Assembly (NCBI RefSeq): GCF_028769735.1
Contig: NC_088171.1
Span: 61,804,216-61,868,215 of the forward strand
DNA: 64,000 nucleotides
Reading direction: 5' to 3'
Origin: Zonotrichia leucophrys gambelii
Taxonomy: Eukaryota; Chordata; Aves; Passeriformes; Passerellidae
Part shown: piece after piece, positions 37,301 to 51,500 of the stretch
How positions within the stretch are numbered: the stretch's first letter is position 1
Layout: every line of letters begins with the position of its first letter
The notes under the pieces: generated by a model
What the model was told of the DNA's origin: nothing
The model's database searches: none
The model's input: only the letters and a program-made list of their open reading frames with translations
Made by a program: the position numbers and the translations under genes

Positions 37301-40300
37301 ACATCTGAACTCCTTACAGCTCCCAGCTCCTCATTTCCAGCAGGATCCCTGCGAATGACCCAGTCCAGGCAGGGCAGCAATACTCCCAGAGGCTGCACCA
37401 AGTTAAAATACAACTATACAGGTAATTATGGGAGGCTGTAGAGACTGATTGACCTCAAGCTCATCTGCATTAAATCTGACAGTTCCTTCCAGCTGTCATC
37501 CTTTATGGATACAATCTTGAACCAGGGCCTTCCCTGACCTGCACAGCAAGTCAGTAAAGTCTGTGTTGTTTCCAGTAACACCTGCATGATCCGTCTGGTT
37601 CCTTTGATCAGCATGGAAAAAACCATTTTGCTCACTAATCAACTTTTACCTTGATTACTACTACAATAATTCCTTCTGTCCATTGTCTTTTCCTTCTACT
37701 TCTCCTCATTTCTCTCTTGCATCATCTGATCACGAACCCTCTCAAATAAACAAAGGCAGAGATGCCACAAGGAACATAAATTTCTCATGTCATATAGAAA
37801 CACATCTGGAACATCCTCCTCCTACACTTAATTCAAATTTTAATTTTCCTATTTAAGAGTATAAAATGAATTAATTTTCTCTCAGTAAATTCCCACCATT
37901 ACTGTATGGCTGCATTGTTGTTTTTCTTGGCAGACATCTCTCTGCTCTCTTCCATGTTCTTACCTAAGGCTAGGCCCTTGCCTACCTACTTCTTTTTCCT
38001 CCCCCAGTCTTTCACATTATTCCCTCAATCAGCTCTCAAAATTCAAAAAGCACTTAGATGCTAGACAGAAGGCTGAGCAACTGGGGCTTATTAAATAACT
38101 TCCTTTGTGATGTACACTTTGAGCAGGAATAAAACAACCAAAAAGCTCAACTAACAAAAGAAACAAAAACAAGAGAAACAAACAATTGAGAAAACACAAG
38201 CCAAAAAACACCTCCAAAATGTTTAAAACACAATCTTGTGCTGTTTTTCATTATACCCACTTGTTTTACCCTGTTTCTTCATATTTACCAATAAATGCTT
38301 CCAGCCAGGACTTGAATCTCTTTTTACATATTTGTATTTTGTGCTGCTATTAAACTTAGTGACTCAGTATCGTTTCAACCACACAAACAATGCACTGTCA
38401 AAATAACCTGTCATTCAAGGTCAGACACAAAATCTTTAAAAAAGTGTGATGCCTGGGTTCTGAGCTTAATTTTTTTGCAATGAGGTGTGTGGGGTGTCAA
38501 TCACTATGACAGAATCAAAGGACATGACAGCCAACATTCCAGCCAGCACCTGCAACCACAAGAGAACTGAGAGGTCTTCTAAACAGAAAATGTTTGCATT
38601 TCAAAAATCATCCAAGCAATGACTTGAAATGAAGAATGAACATAGCAGCACAATGCGGACAAATTCAGGATGGGGTTCTGTCACTATTTATCTCCCTGTG
38701 CCCAGGACAGTTTTATGAAGGAGATGGCAGGTACTTGCTCTGGGCACTTATCTGGTAATTAGCTGGCTAACAGAAAAATCTGTTTCCTAGAGATCACTAG
38801 CACAGGCTTCATGGCTTTGAAAATACATTACAGTGAATTACAGGATGTACATTAACTTGTAGTAACACTAGATACCATTTTTTACCACAGCCTGTATTAT
38901 TAGATACCATTCCATAGAATTCCAGCTTGCTCCTTCTTCAAAAGATCACTAAGATTTTTTTATTGGGGGGGAGGGCGTGATGTTTTTTAAAATAAGAATT
39001 TTAAAGTTGTGCTTATAATACAACAATTTTCCCAGTTTATTTTGTTGGATGATGAAAGAGAGACAACATGTGAATGTTCAAAGTCTGCTCTACAAGTGAG
39101 AATATTAAATGAAATATGATATGGTTTTTTTTACAGCACAAGCTTTCAGAGACCGTCACCTCTTTGCTTCCCTTTTAAATCTTGAAACAACAGTGACAAT
39201 TATGTGGAGGTCAATGGTAGCTACAGGCAAAGACACAAAAGGTTTCCATCAGAAAGAGTATCCCAGAAAATGAATAGCTAGATCTGAAAATGTATATTTA
39301 TGTCACAAGAACCACCAATATAACTGAATGATATTCACATGTCAACAGTGAAATGAGTAATACTGGTTTTACTCAAGGGACATTGTCTCTCAAAATCAGG
39401 AGATTTCAAAGATCTTTCACATACAGCAGAGTAGAATAAACTGATATATGTACATATTCTTGGCTAAAGCCTCCCCCTTAATCCTAGAATATGTCATAAT
39501 CCTGAATTTATGGTGTTTTCATTTCTTCCTACAGAACCAAGCATTAAAATGGAATGTTCCACAGAGACTTATATAATACAACAACCTCAGAGACAAAGGA
39601 TACAGCCCTTCTTACACTTCAATGTCATGGGTAATAAACATTGCTTAAAAAGAGCATTTTAAATACTTTGCAATGATACTAGGTTCCAGAGTTTCAAATT
39701 TCATTCCAGTAGGTATCTGTGGGATCTATATTCCTCCCTCATTTTACAGGGAGAGAAAAAAAATAAAGAAGATTGAAGTGCCTCCAGTGCCACAATGCAA
39801 ATCAGCAATTGGGTCTCTACAATTCAGATTCCAGCTGCCAGCAGAAGCCAACGTAAAAATCTGTAAAATCTTTTAAGTCTGTCAAGTTGAAGTTTTAAAA
39901 TAATTTTCTTAAAGCTAGGCAATGTCTTAATATGCAGGCTCCTGACAATTTCTCTTACATTTATTTTCACAGACTTTTCTGCCTAGGATTAAACACCTCC
40001 AGTTCCTGGGAGTGCAGATGCTCACCAAGCACAGCTGGAACCAGACCTTGGCAGAAAAAAGCATTTCATGTAAGCCTAAAATTTAACAGTTAATACAGTG
40101 TGACTGATCTTGATCAACTTTGTGGGTTCAGTGATAATACAAAGGTTTTCTTTTCACATTGTCTGTGGCCCCTTTCCTTTAAGTATCCTTAGCTGTTTTA
40201 GGAGGTCTCCCACAGTGCCAGTTAGCATACTTTTGAGCACCTGAGGGAGTGTCTGGAAATCTGTGTCTCCTTTTTAATTTCACACTCAGTCAAGTTCAGC

Positions 40301-40995
40301 TGCAGTTAATGGAGGGCTCTCTCATGGAAACATCAAACAATGGTTACTTTCTGTGATTAGCAAGCCTAACTGCTCTAACACAATCTCTCTATCCCCAGTC
40401 GCCACAAATGATTCGTCAGCCCTTCCCCACAAGAAAGATTACATGAGAAAAACCTTTCTTGGCTTGCAGTGTATTTTATGCTAGATAATCATGATAGCAC
40501 CTTGGCACTCTGTCTAAGACATCAAAGGGCCTTAAGTATCCAATCTGCAGGCTGGAACAAATATCTACCCTGGGGAGAGACTTCGTATCATTCAGAGGGT
40601 GGTCTGACCAAACTTCTGCAGTTGAACAGGACTGGAGTGCCTGAGCAGGGACTTGCACCCTGTCATGCTCAAATACTGACCATTTGTACCCACTGGACCT
40701 CAGTCTTATTCCACATGGGTGTTACACAGTGTGCTCTATCAGGTTGTATCTGATAATTCTGAGGATTAGCTCATGAGGAGAAATTTAGTTCTTCTGGAAT
40801 TACCCATTAAATAAAAAATACTAATTTCTTCTTATAACTGTTTCTTAAGCACTCAGAAATGTAGTTATGGAGGTCACAGGAAAGGTTAGAAAGAAATAAG
40901 TAACTCCCTTGAAAGAGAGGTTTAAAAGGCATGTAACAACACCAATATTACATGACAAACAATGCAGAGGAAAAATATCTAACAGTAGCTTAATT

Positions 40996-41211
40996 AACTG
41001 GACACTAGGAAAATTTTTTTTACCCAAAAGGTTGTCAAGCATTGCAACAGGTTGCCCAGGGAAGTGGCCGAGTCGCTGTCCCAGAGGTATTTAGAAGCTG
41101 TGTGGATGCGGCACATGGGGCCATGGTTTAGTGGCGAGCTTGGCAGTGCTGGGTTAATGATTGCACTTGATGATCTGTAAGGTCTTTTCCAACCTAAAAG
41201 ATTCTGATACT
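40996..41211 (+). mobile_element. CR1 LINE 3' end
   Basis: The sequence follows the CR1 3' region in order on the plus strand: GGACACTAGGAAAATTTTTT, GGTTGTCAAGCATTGCAACA, GGTTGCCCAGGGAAGTGG, GAGGTATTTAGAAGC, ATGGTTTAGTGGCGAGCTTG, GGCAGTGCTGGGTTAATG, and GATGATCTGTAAGGTCTTTT. It ends AACCTAAAAGATTCTGAT, the decayed CR1 terminal repeat. It is a 5'-truncated copy of about 215 bp with no target-site duplication that I could see. Confidence 0.88.
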
Positions 41212-44200
41212 AAAGGAATAGCCTCAGTTCTGTGCACAAAAAAACTGCACATGGACATGTGTGAAAATACTTCATGAACATAAGACTGAAACACAGTACA
41301 GCTGGCATTTACACAGAAATGAGGATTGTTAAACTTTCCTTTGTTTAGAAAAGGCTACTAGTCTGTGAGAATACAGCCCATAATATTTTAATACAGTTTT
41401 CTCTTGTGTTTTGCCGTTGCTTTTGTCTCTAAGTGAATACAACTATTGACAGCAATTGACTCCTGGTGGTGTCCTCCACATCATTTCAATATCTCTGCCT
41501 GTCCTAATAACTTTTGAACCTACTCACTTCAACAGTGGTAGATCACCAAGGGCTGGTAAAAAAACCCTCACCCAAATTAAATCACTGCTTCTGCTGAGGG
41601 AAAGGCCAGACCACAGCCTCAATAATCTATTTTATGCCACCATGCTGCTGACCAGCCTGTACTCCTGAAACTCCAAAATCACATGCAGTACTTACACAAA
41701 CCAGGAGAAGAAGTTACAAAAAAGTGAGATAAACACAAATAAAACAGAGGATGACATGAAAGTTGCAAACATATACCAGGTGTCTACAGGGGTGAGAAAT
41801 ACAAGCCCACAGGATGACAGCTGTGGGGCTTAATGTAGTCTTTAACAAATTGATGGGTTTGGATTTTAAGATCTTTCATGTCTCCATACTAAAGCACAAC
41901 AGCACCACAACAGTTTTCTTTTATCACACAAGATACTCCCCCAAGTATAATTCATTCCTTTCCAGCTCTTAAGAGCTGCACATCTGGCTTTCCCCTGTGG
42001 TTCTGTGACAAAATCTGATTATGCTACAGAATCTTAAGCACTCCTCACTGAAAAAAATAATGAACTAACATTTCTTTGGACAAGAGACACATGAGCTGAG
42101 AAAGGAAAAGAATTCCTGTCATTCTAAGCACTACTTCCATCATTTCATCAAATTAAAGTCTTGTATTTTGAAAAGAACTATCTGTGTCAGAAATGGATAT
42201 TCACAGCTGTCCTTTTTGTATGATAATTATGTTATCTGCACTTATCAGAGATTTTGTATGTGAGAATTGCAAAATAGTTTCCATACGGATAAGATAAATC
42301 ACAGTCACACTGACTGAAATCACTTAACAATCACATGTGAAGTCATGTCAAAACAAGGATGAGAGTTAAAGAAAAAATCCTTTAGTCCTGATAACAGGAC
42401 CCTTTCCTCAGGACCAGAAATCCATCTGGTTGATATTATGCATAGGTAGCTTTTGTAGCAATGTGATTTTTTTTGACAAAAAGAGCTTGAGTGTACTGCC
42501 TACACATTTTTGTTCCATCAAAAGTACTTTCACAAACATTTCCAAGCCACTCCAATCCAAAATGGAGCATTTGTGCAAATTCTGCCACAGTACAGATATA
42601 TGTATAGGTATGAAAAAGAATCTATCAATTTGAAAGCCAAGACATTTAGTGAATAATTTTCTCAGACAAAACTGTGTCAAGGACCCCCTGATTATACTCA
42701 GACTAAAGAAAAATAACAGTAATTTCCATGGGGCTTTTTCTTTTTGTTTTGCATTTGACATCTGGCTCTCTAAGCCAGTCAGGTTTCATTCCTTACGCTA
42801 TTTATCAATCACACATCCATCTCAGGTTGTAGCACTTGGGTGGTCAAACCTTTCTGAGAGGTCACCTGGGTCTACCAAGAGCCTGGACTGCCATGCCTTG
42901 CCAATCTCCTGGCGAGACAGAAATGCATCATGTAATTAATAGCTACGAGCTCTCCTGCTCCACATGCCACACATACATGACACTGACCTGGCAGCCCCTG
43001 GAAAAGAGGGTATTGGATAACACCAAATGAGCCAGCTCAACTCTTTAGGTTGTCCCACACCAGGGGCTGGCCATTTCAGGAATAAAGACAACGTGCTCAC
43101 ACATGTGTGGGCTTCTTTACACTTTACAGGCCAAGTCCCACAAAACAGTGTTTCTACTAGTAAGATCAGGTAAAAAGGCAAAAAAACCCTCAACAAACCA
43201 TGTCATAAAGAAGATACTGGTAGAACAGTAAAATCAACACTCACTTGCTGAATAAAGTTGAGATAGAAAGTTGTATTTTCTTATGGGCTGATGAGCTATC
43301 TACGTCAAAAATGGTCTGTCTTCGGTCCTTAATTATTCTGTGTGATTACCATCACCAAGAACAACTAAAAATCTACATTTCTTCCAGAAAAATATTTATA
43401 AACATTTTTACATGTATCTTTCTAATTTATAAATGACTTGTTAGTGCTTTTCCACAATAAAGAATGAGAAAAATCCATATTATTTCTTTCATACCATGGT
43501 GGCATTAATGAATGTGTAGAATAGCTCTGGGTTTGATTTTAAACTAATGTATCCTAATTAAAAATTACTTCATGCCAGTGCTTGTTACCTTAGTGATTAA
43601 AAGCTGAAGCACCACTGCAGTACATATATTTTCCTCATCATAATTCCAGTTTTTTATAATATCTAGAATGGAAGAAATATGTCCTAGATCATGATTTTAT
43701 TATTACCCAAGTCTGAGTTATGGTCCTGACTTGAGGAAAAGAAATGAAAGTAAATATGCTGGAATTTTAGCATCCCATGGGCTTGAGTTTCAAGCACAGA
43801 AAAGCTGTGCTTGAAGCCCTCTGACTTTTTTGGAACCTCAAAACATGAACTGTTTCTGATGCCAACCTGTGAATGTGCTTTGAGTCAACTCCCTGTGAAA
43901 AAGATGAACAAGCTTTGGAATATGTTGGGATGAAAAAGAAAGGTTTAACACCTAAAGGACCCTACAAACAGATGTAGCACCAATTTTACCTTAGTGGGAA
44001 CATATATGGGATATCTACACTAACCCTACCACACCACCACCATAAACTTTCATGCACTAGATCTTTCAATCCAGAATCCCCTCATCCCACTGCTGGATCA
44101 GACCATTACAACAGACCCATTTGTAACTTCTAGCTAGAATAGCTGGCATTATAATAAATCAGTAGAAAATATTTTTGCATTTTTAACAAGAGTTCTAAGG

Positions 44201-47071
44201 TCTGAAATAATAAATTGTAGATGAGGGAACTCTACAAGTAATTTAAATACACAATGGGAAGCAGTCAGAGAAAGGTTATCAAAGATTGGTGTACTGTGCA
44301 CTAACCACAAGTAAAGCTGTCTTTAACAAAGTACTTGAATAATCAGTAATTTTTGTGTTTCTTTTATTTAATGGTCTTTGATAAAGCCCACAGGAACAGC
44401 TTGCTTTGGAACTTGCTAAAAATAAGAACTGATCCTAAAGCTCAGTTTAGGAGTCAGATCCTGTGAAAACTCAAAGGCCCTGAGCCAAGTTCCTTAAGGG
44501 GAAAATGCAATTTTTTACAGTGATTATTACCCTTGTAGTTTGAGAAGACCCCTTCAAAAATATCTTAGTGGGAGAGATTGTAGTAGGAGGGCAAGGGTTT
44601 ATTTCTCTTGCTGTTTGGTCCAGTAAAACTGCAACAACACACTTTAATAGCTTATGGCATGATAAAAGATCTGGAGGGAATGTTAAACTTGATATGGAAT
44701 ACAGCCTGCACAAACACAAAGTTACTGTGTGTGACCTTGGAATAAGCAGCAGCCTCTAAGCTTGCTTAGACGCTATAACATTCTGTGGACTGTCTCTGAG
44801 CACACAGTCATTCTAATGTGTTCAACAGTCACAGTAAGTTCTTCGGATATTCTAGGCCAGTTAGGAGCATATCCTTGGTGGACTAAATTTAAGGCTGTGA
44901 AGTTCACATTCAATTCACTGAAGGATGGTATTTGAATATTTTAAGATACCTTTTCTCCAATGTAGCCATCAAATAGAACTTATTACTCAACTGCAATTTC
45001 ATTTCAAAGACATAGCCCCTGAAAAAGTGCCTTTGAATTTTTATATGCAGACATCTTCCCCAAATATAATTTAATAGTGTCAAAACCATACAAAATGTGT
45101 TTCTTTCTCTTACTGAAAAGCCTTTTCCTCTTTTTCTTATGCTTTCTCCTTATCTTATTACCATCAACACCACAAAATTAAAAACAAACATGTCCAATCT
45201 CTAATAAATCTCTTATAAGTATATTAAAAGCACAAACATAAATCACTATGTCCAAGTATTATAAAAGTTTGACTGGAAAATTATGATTATAAATGTATCT
45301 GGATATCCTACTATAACTCACAATTAATCCTAATATTGCAGAGCAGTTCGAAGGTTTTTCAATAGATTTGGCAGAATAAAATAAAAAAGTTACTTTCAAA
45401 AGATATGTATACCTTAGCAATTCTCATTATCATAAAGGGAATAAGCAAGAACACAAAGGATGATTATTAGACTATTAGAAACCCATTCATCTACTCAGAA
45501 TCTAATAAAGATTTTGAACATGTAATAATAAAAGGATACAGAACATGGCAGTTTACCTTTAACATGATTTGGTAATTTTTTTTTAAATGAGCTACACTTT
45601 TAAAACAGTTTTTAGTTAAAAAAATAGCTTAATGTCATGACTGTAATTTTTATTGCCCTTCAAAACAATCTCAAAGGTAATGAATCATCTCACTTCAATG
45701 GTTTTGGCAATAAATACATTTCTAAGAGGCAGATGTTCAACATTCCAGAACTTTGTATGTGTAACTTCAAACCTACTGACCTCTCATTTGGTGATGGGGA
45801 AAGCTGTATCATGAGCTACATGTGCCTTTTTTTGTGCTGTTCCCTTCAAGTATTGATGTAGAAAGACTAATTTAATTACAGCTTCAATAAAGGAGGAACA
45901 GAGAAATACCATCCACTCAAGACATAAATATCTGATACCTCTGACTGTGTATTCTCATAGGGAAAGGAGAGATAGGGAAGGAATGGAGAGAGAAATACTG
46001 CCTAAGTGTGCTTTTTTTGGTGATCTAAGGAGTACTAATAAAAAGAAAAGGGATGACTAAGTACTGCAAACAGAGATAAAATGTATACATGGGCTGAATA
46101 TCCTCCACCTATCTTTGCTGGAGAGGTATAAAATTCAGACCTATAATGATTTCTGTGGACTGGATGTAGATGACTTCCAAAACAACATAAAAACTGAGAA
46201 AAGTTGTGGCTGCTATACTTTTCTTCTGAAAGCCAATTAAAACTTACTGAACATTGGTATATTAAATAATAAAGGATTACCAAAACGAAATGCTATTTAA
46301 TTTTTCCTGAAGAGTCTGTTTGTTAGAGATCTGATGAAAAAGAAAAAATATTTTAAAAGGATATCCTAAGTATTACAGGGAGTGTCAAGTAGTTAAAATT
46401 ACCATGGCTACACATTTCCCTATGCCAACAGAGAGCAGAACCTACTCACTGATCTTGTAGTGCAGCATCAGCAGGTTGAGGACTAGAAATAATACACAAA
46501 AATGGCAGAACAATTTTAGCACTTAGAGTTCTACTTCTGGAGGCAGTGGGGGTAGAACATTTCTGTTTAACCTTTGCTTATTCTCCAGAAAATGACTTTG
46601 AGTTGAATCCTCCCAGCCATTACTATTTCCATTTATTGCATGAAGTGCACAGGATTAACATAATTATGTATTTTAAGTGATTAAACAGTGACATTCAGCA
46701 AAATAACACTGTCTGTTGAGGAAATGAAAAGTACACAAATTAATGTTCAATTTTTTTCACCTGAAACGGACTGTGGTGAGCATTTGTTTGAAAAGGGGCT
46801 ATGTAATACGTGTTGTTTCAGCTGAGCTTTGATCACTGTAGTTGAAATTCAGCCCTGCCAGAGGGAGGGGCAGAAACTCAACATGCCCATTAAATTAAAG
46901 ACACCAGGACAAAACTACTAGGTGAAGGTCTTAGGCTGGCTCTTGGACTTTCTGCCTTAAATCACCTCTCTGTATTTTAGCCCTTTAAGCATGGCAGAGA
47001 AATGTGTTGGATCAACACACTTGCACTCCCTTCTGTTCCAGTTTGGGAGTCATCAAATGGCTAAATTAGAA

Positions 47072-47300
47072 CATTCATTGAATTACAGCAGATAAGGCTG
47101 GAAACAAAGAAGTCACCTAGCCCATACCCATGACCCAAGGTGGCTGACTTCCATCTCCAGTGTTTGTCACAGCCATTGGCTAAGTATGTTCCTAGAGATG
47201 AGCATTGATTAAAATTCCCCAACACCACATGCGATTCGAGCCAGTGCTTATGTAAACCCAGCAAGAAAAATTTACTCTGCCCATACAAAAGACCTGACTG
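47072..47300 (-). mobile_element. Possible old CR1 LINE 3' fragment
   Basis: The start TGAATTACAGCAGATAAGGC, then TGGAAACAAAGAAGTCACCTAG, resembles the reverse complement of an old CR1 3' end (ACAGAACATAAGGCTGG... GTCATCTAG). Beyond that the similarity fades. I rate it as plausible only. Confidence 0.3.
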
Positions 47301-47742
47301 TAAGTTTCAAATTTTAAGCCAAGAAATGGGCCTCCAAGCAGAAGAAAAATTCAAGTCAACTCAATTCCCCAAATGAACAAAGCCAACACAGCATGCAGAT
47401 AACGTGTAGATCATGAAAATCAGCATCTAAGAAAGAGCACATGACAATTTTCAGGAAAAAATGAGACTTTCAAAGGTCCTTTTATAAAACATCCAGAGGT
47501 GGCATTGAGCTCTGCTCTTCAAAAGGAAATATAGCTCTTATTAGACGAACTTGACAGTAACCTTCATGAAAGAACTGAAGAAAATGTAAGAAAAAAAGAT
47601 TAATTAAGAAGGATTTTACACCAACTTTTATGACCTCTATTTACAACCAGCAGGGAATACAAGGAACACATTAAACAAAACAGATTAATACATGCAAAAG
47701 CACTAAGTACTTGTGCACTTAGCCCTACAATCAGTTCTTTCA

Positions 47743-48523
47743 GAGAATCATAGAATCATAGAATGGTTTATGTTGGGAGGGACCTTAAAGATCATCTGTT
47801 TCCAATTCCCCTGCCATGGGCAGGGACATCTTCCACTAAACCAGGTTGCTCAAAGCTCCATCCGACCTGACCTTGAACACTTTTAGAGTTGGGACATCCA
47901 CAGCTTCTCTGGGCAACCTGTTCCAGTGCCTCATTCCCTCACAGTACAGATTTTTTTCTGAATATGTAATCTAAACCTACACCCTTTCAGTTTGAATGCA
48001 TTCCCCCTTGTCCTCTCACTATCTGCTCATGTAAAAAGTCCCTCTCCATCTTTGTTGCAGATTTCCTTCAGACACTGAAAGGCCACAATTAGGTTAACCC
48101 AAGGTTTCCTCCTTTCCAGGCTAAACAAACCCAATTCTCCCAGTCCTTCCTCATAGGAGAGGTGCTCCATCCCTCTGATAATCTTGGTGGCTTCCTCTGC
48201 ACCTTCTCCAACAGGTCCATGTCCTTCCTGTGCTGGGGACCCCAGAGCTGGATGCAGCACTGTCGGTGGGGTCTCACCAGAAGAGAGGGACAGAATCCCC
48301 TCCCTCTCCCTGCTGGCCGCTCTGCTTTTGATGCAGCCAGGATGAGGTTGGCCTTCTGGGCTGCAAGTGCACATTGCCAGGTCATGTCCAGCCTCTCACC
48401 CACCAGCAATCCCAAGTCCTTCTTGGCAGGGCTGCTCTCCATCTGTTCATTCCTCAGCCTGTGTTCATACCAGGGATTGCCCTCCAGCTCCTTGCACTTG
48501 GTCTTGTTAAATATCATGAGATT
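47743..48523 (-). mobile_element. CR1 LINE 3' end with decayed ORF2 C-terminus
   Basis: On the minus strand the element ends with the CR1-specific run ATTCTATGATTCTATGATTCT at about 47743-47765. Upstream are the CR1 3' UTR and the last part of ORF2. A residual open frame (48517-48089) still reads like the ORF2 C-terminal region, with KDLGLLVGERLDM, QCALAAQKAN and a later EKVQRKP block. It is frameshifted and lacks the endonuclease and reverse-transcriptase parts, so this is a 5'-truncated dead copy. The 156-codon open frame on plus at 48162-48632 is the antisense shadow. The copy lies sense to CDKAL1 within its last intron. Confidence 0.93.
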
Positions 48524-51500
48524 GGCATTCCATCCTTCAGGTGAGACAACTGCACCACTCAGCTTAGTGTCACAAAAAAGGCAACAGAAAGTGGGAGAGA
48601 GTTCAACAGAGCTAACAAAGGGATGTTCCTAAGAATGCAAGAGCACCAAGTAATGCATCGTGTTTTCATAAAGAATTATTTGAAAATGATTTTACACCAA
48701 AAATGTTCCTCTTTTTGACAGTGTGTTTCTCTTACATTTCTCATATTGCCCTTTCTTGGACTTTGTGATAAAAAGATCCCTTTGCAAAGTAATTTTCTGA
48801 GAGAGGTAAAAGGTTTTATATTCTATATTAGTTTATCTTTCTTCTTTGGAAATTCCAGTCTTTCATTAGCATTTCTCATACTTTCTACAGTTTCTGAAAT
48901 TTTATGAAAGATTCCTCTACTCACACCTAAATGCCATTTTTTGATCTAAGATTTGCTTCCTCATTCTCTTTTTGCCCTAAATCTCTAATCTCTAGTTCCT
49001 GTTCAGGAACCAAATTTTCCAGCACTTTGAAACTCCAGCACATGTAAAAACTATGCTTATTAATTAACGCACATCTTCCACATTTCCTTCCAAGTCCTTG
49101 AAGGAAGTTTCAAATAGAGAGATCTTAATTCTGACATGATTTCTTTCATTTCTGTTCCAGCAGAAGATACTTTCTTCCCCCTTCTCCATTTTATTTTGCC
49201 TGCAAGTGAAGCACCCTTTCTACCTGAGATCAGAGAGTTTCCTTTAAGCTATGCTCAGTTGAATTTTCTTGCTGGCAGGCTATAAAGAAGTGTTTGATAT
49301 ATGCATCTTTCCTGTTTCTTAACATCTTAAAAAAAGGCTGGGTGATGTTTTTGCTCATGTAACTAGAAAATATTTGTGGCTAACTGTAAGACCAGTAACA
49401 TAAATCTTCATTAGTATCCAGAAACACAATGCCACAATAACCTACTGCAGCTACAACTGCAGGGAGGACGGGAGAGAGAACAGAAAAAAGCAGAATGACC
49501 AAAATAATTGGCTGCTAACTGAAAATCAGTGGCTCACTCCTCATTTCCTCCAAAGAGCCCAATGACTTGTATAGCTATTAGCTTAAAAGGCCAACTGTGG
49601 GTATTTCCAAGGCCTAGGAACCATAGAGTTGTGCACCAAGATCCCAGACTCACAAAAGACAACATTGGAAATGGTGGCTCCCAGCAGATGTCATTCACAG
49701 AGGAAGTGTTAGACATGGAGAATATAATCAGAGAAACCAATGGAAAACAGAAAACTGAAAGATGTGCCTGTATTTGTTTGAAAAAAAAGTCAGTCATAGA
49801 GGCATTATAGAAACATGAACTATGAACATAAAATAATCATGACTGGGGATTAAACAGCCTGTTAAAATTATTATTTTTTTCCTCTTGCCTTTATTTTCCA
49901 TCTGATTAAAACTTCCCACCAAAGGCCCTCAGACTTATGGGGCTTTGATTCTGGCAATGCATTGCAACTCTGGCAGGTAGCCAGCCTTTTATTTTTATCC
50001 CTCAGCCCTTTGGTCTTTTCTTCGTATATTTCTCATCTTGCAGTATTTTTTTCCTCTAGCCACAGAACATATGTAAACAACCAGAATTATTTTTGGAGTA
50101 CAGAAGCATAACATACTCTGTTTCTAGTTCTAACAAGAGATCATATTCTTGCAGATTCTTACTTTTTTTCAATGATTAGTTTTGGGCAAACATTTGTCTG
50201 TAAACAGGATACATTTATTAGGTACTTTATGATGCTGATAAACAGTCAAGATCCCTAAATATGGCCAAATAAAACTAATACAAATATTAAAATTGTTTTT
50301 TTTCTAAATTATATTACATTTAGACTGTTGACACACACTGCTGATTTTTCAAAAATATTATCCAAAGATAATATACTCAAGAGTATATGCATTGCAAACC
50401 TACCTCCAAATCCTAAAAGACAAGTTTACCAGAGTGCTTAGGAACATAGAAAACATGCTAAATTGCTTTCTGAATCTCAAAATGCTGAAGTGCACTCCTA
50501 ATGCTTCAAGCCTACCTCAATGAAAGGATGTAACATCTACAGCATTTGCTTCTTCTTTTTGTTCTTGTGAAACTTAAGACAACTAAATCTTGATCAGAGC
50601 TTTGAAATACTTATTCACTGATATTTGTAATTGCAGTTAGTAACTCGTGACAGGTTTGTTTTGTCGGAATGTTCATTTTAAGGTTATTGTCACTACTTTT
50701 TAATGTCCAGCTGACATATATCCTATCTTAGATTTACTAGAACCAAATTCAAAACTGCCTCTACAGGTGTTCATGCTTTATTGACTTCAACTTTCACCTA
50801 TATCTCCTCTGCAATATATGCCTTCTAAACATTGTTCTCTTACTGAATCAACAACTGTCCATTTTAAACCCAAGTAAGTCTACAGTAGATCTGTCAACCA
50901 AAATTTCCAAATGTGCTTGCCCTCCCAAATAGCCATCCTGTAAAACTGTGCCACTTGAAGAAATCACTCCTTTTTGAGTGGCTTTGATAAGAAAATTCAT
51001 GCTGAAGTTAAAAAAAAAATCCTGGCAAATCTTGTGCATTTTACTATTTAGTATCTCCACAACAATCACTAAGTCTGATTGCTTTGACAGCTTTTTAACC
51101 CTATGTGCTGACTCCAAGACTCTTTTGTCTTTCCCATCCCAAATTCTGCCACAGAGCCTAACATTATTGAATGTCAAGATCTTCCACCATCTACTTGGTT
51201 ACAGTTTTTTCCTTAAAGAGTCTAATAACTGTAAGACATTCTACATAATTAGTACATTAATGGATATACGTATTAGCTGTGTTCTTCATACACTGAAAAA
51301 GCATGAAATGCTAGAAATACTCTGAATTAATTCTATACATATTTCCCTCCTTACTTGTCACAGACATACAATGTGTGAATATTTTATGAACACTCTAAAC
51401 TGTCCTTTGTGTTTTTGCATTTTGCAGTCCCTCTTTTTCAGTCAAATCTGTTGACTCCAGTTGGCGACCTACTTCTTTTATTTTTTTGGACCAATTTCCT

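Noticed and set aside
37057..37413. GC-rich patch with overlapping open frames (83 codons on plus, 98 on minus), possible exon
   Set aside because: Its word order resembles a degraded CR1. No splice sites or known protein motif fit.
48162..48632. 156-codon open frame on plus
   Set aside because: It is the antisense of a CR1 ORF2/3' UTR relic on the minus strand.
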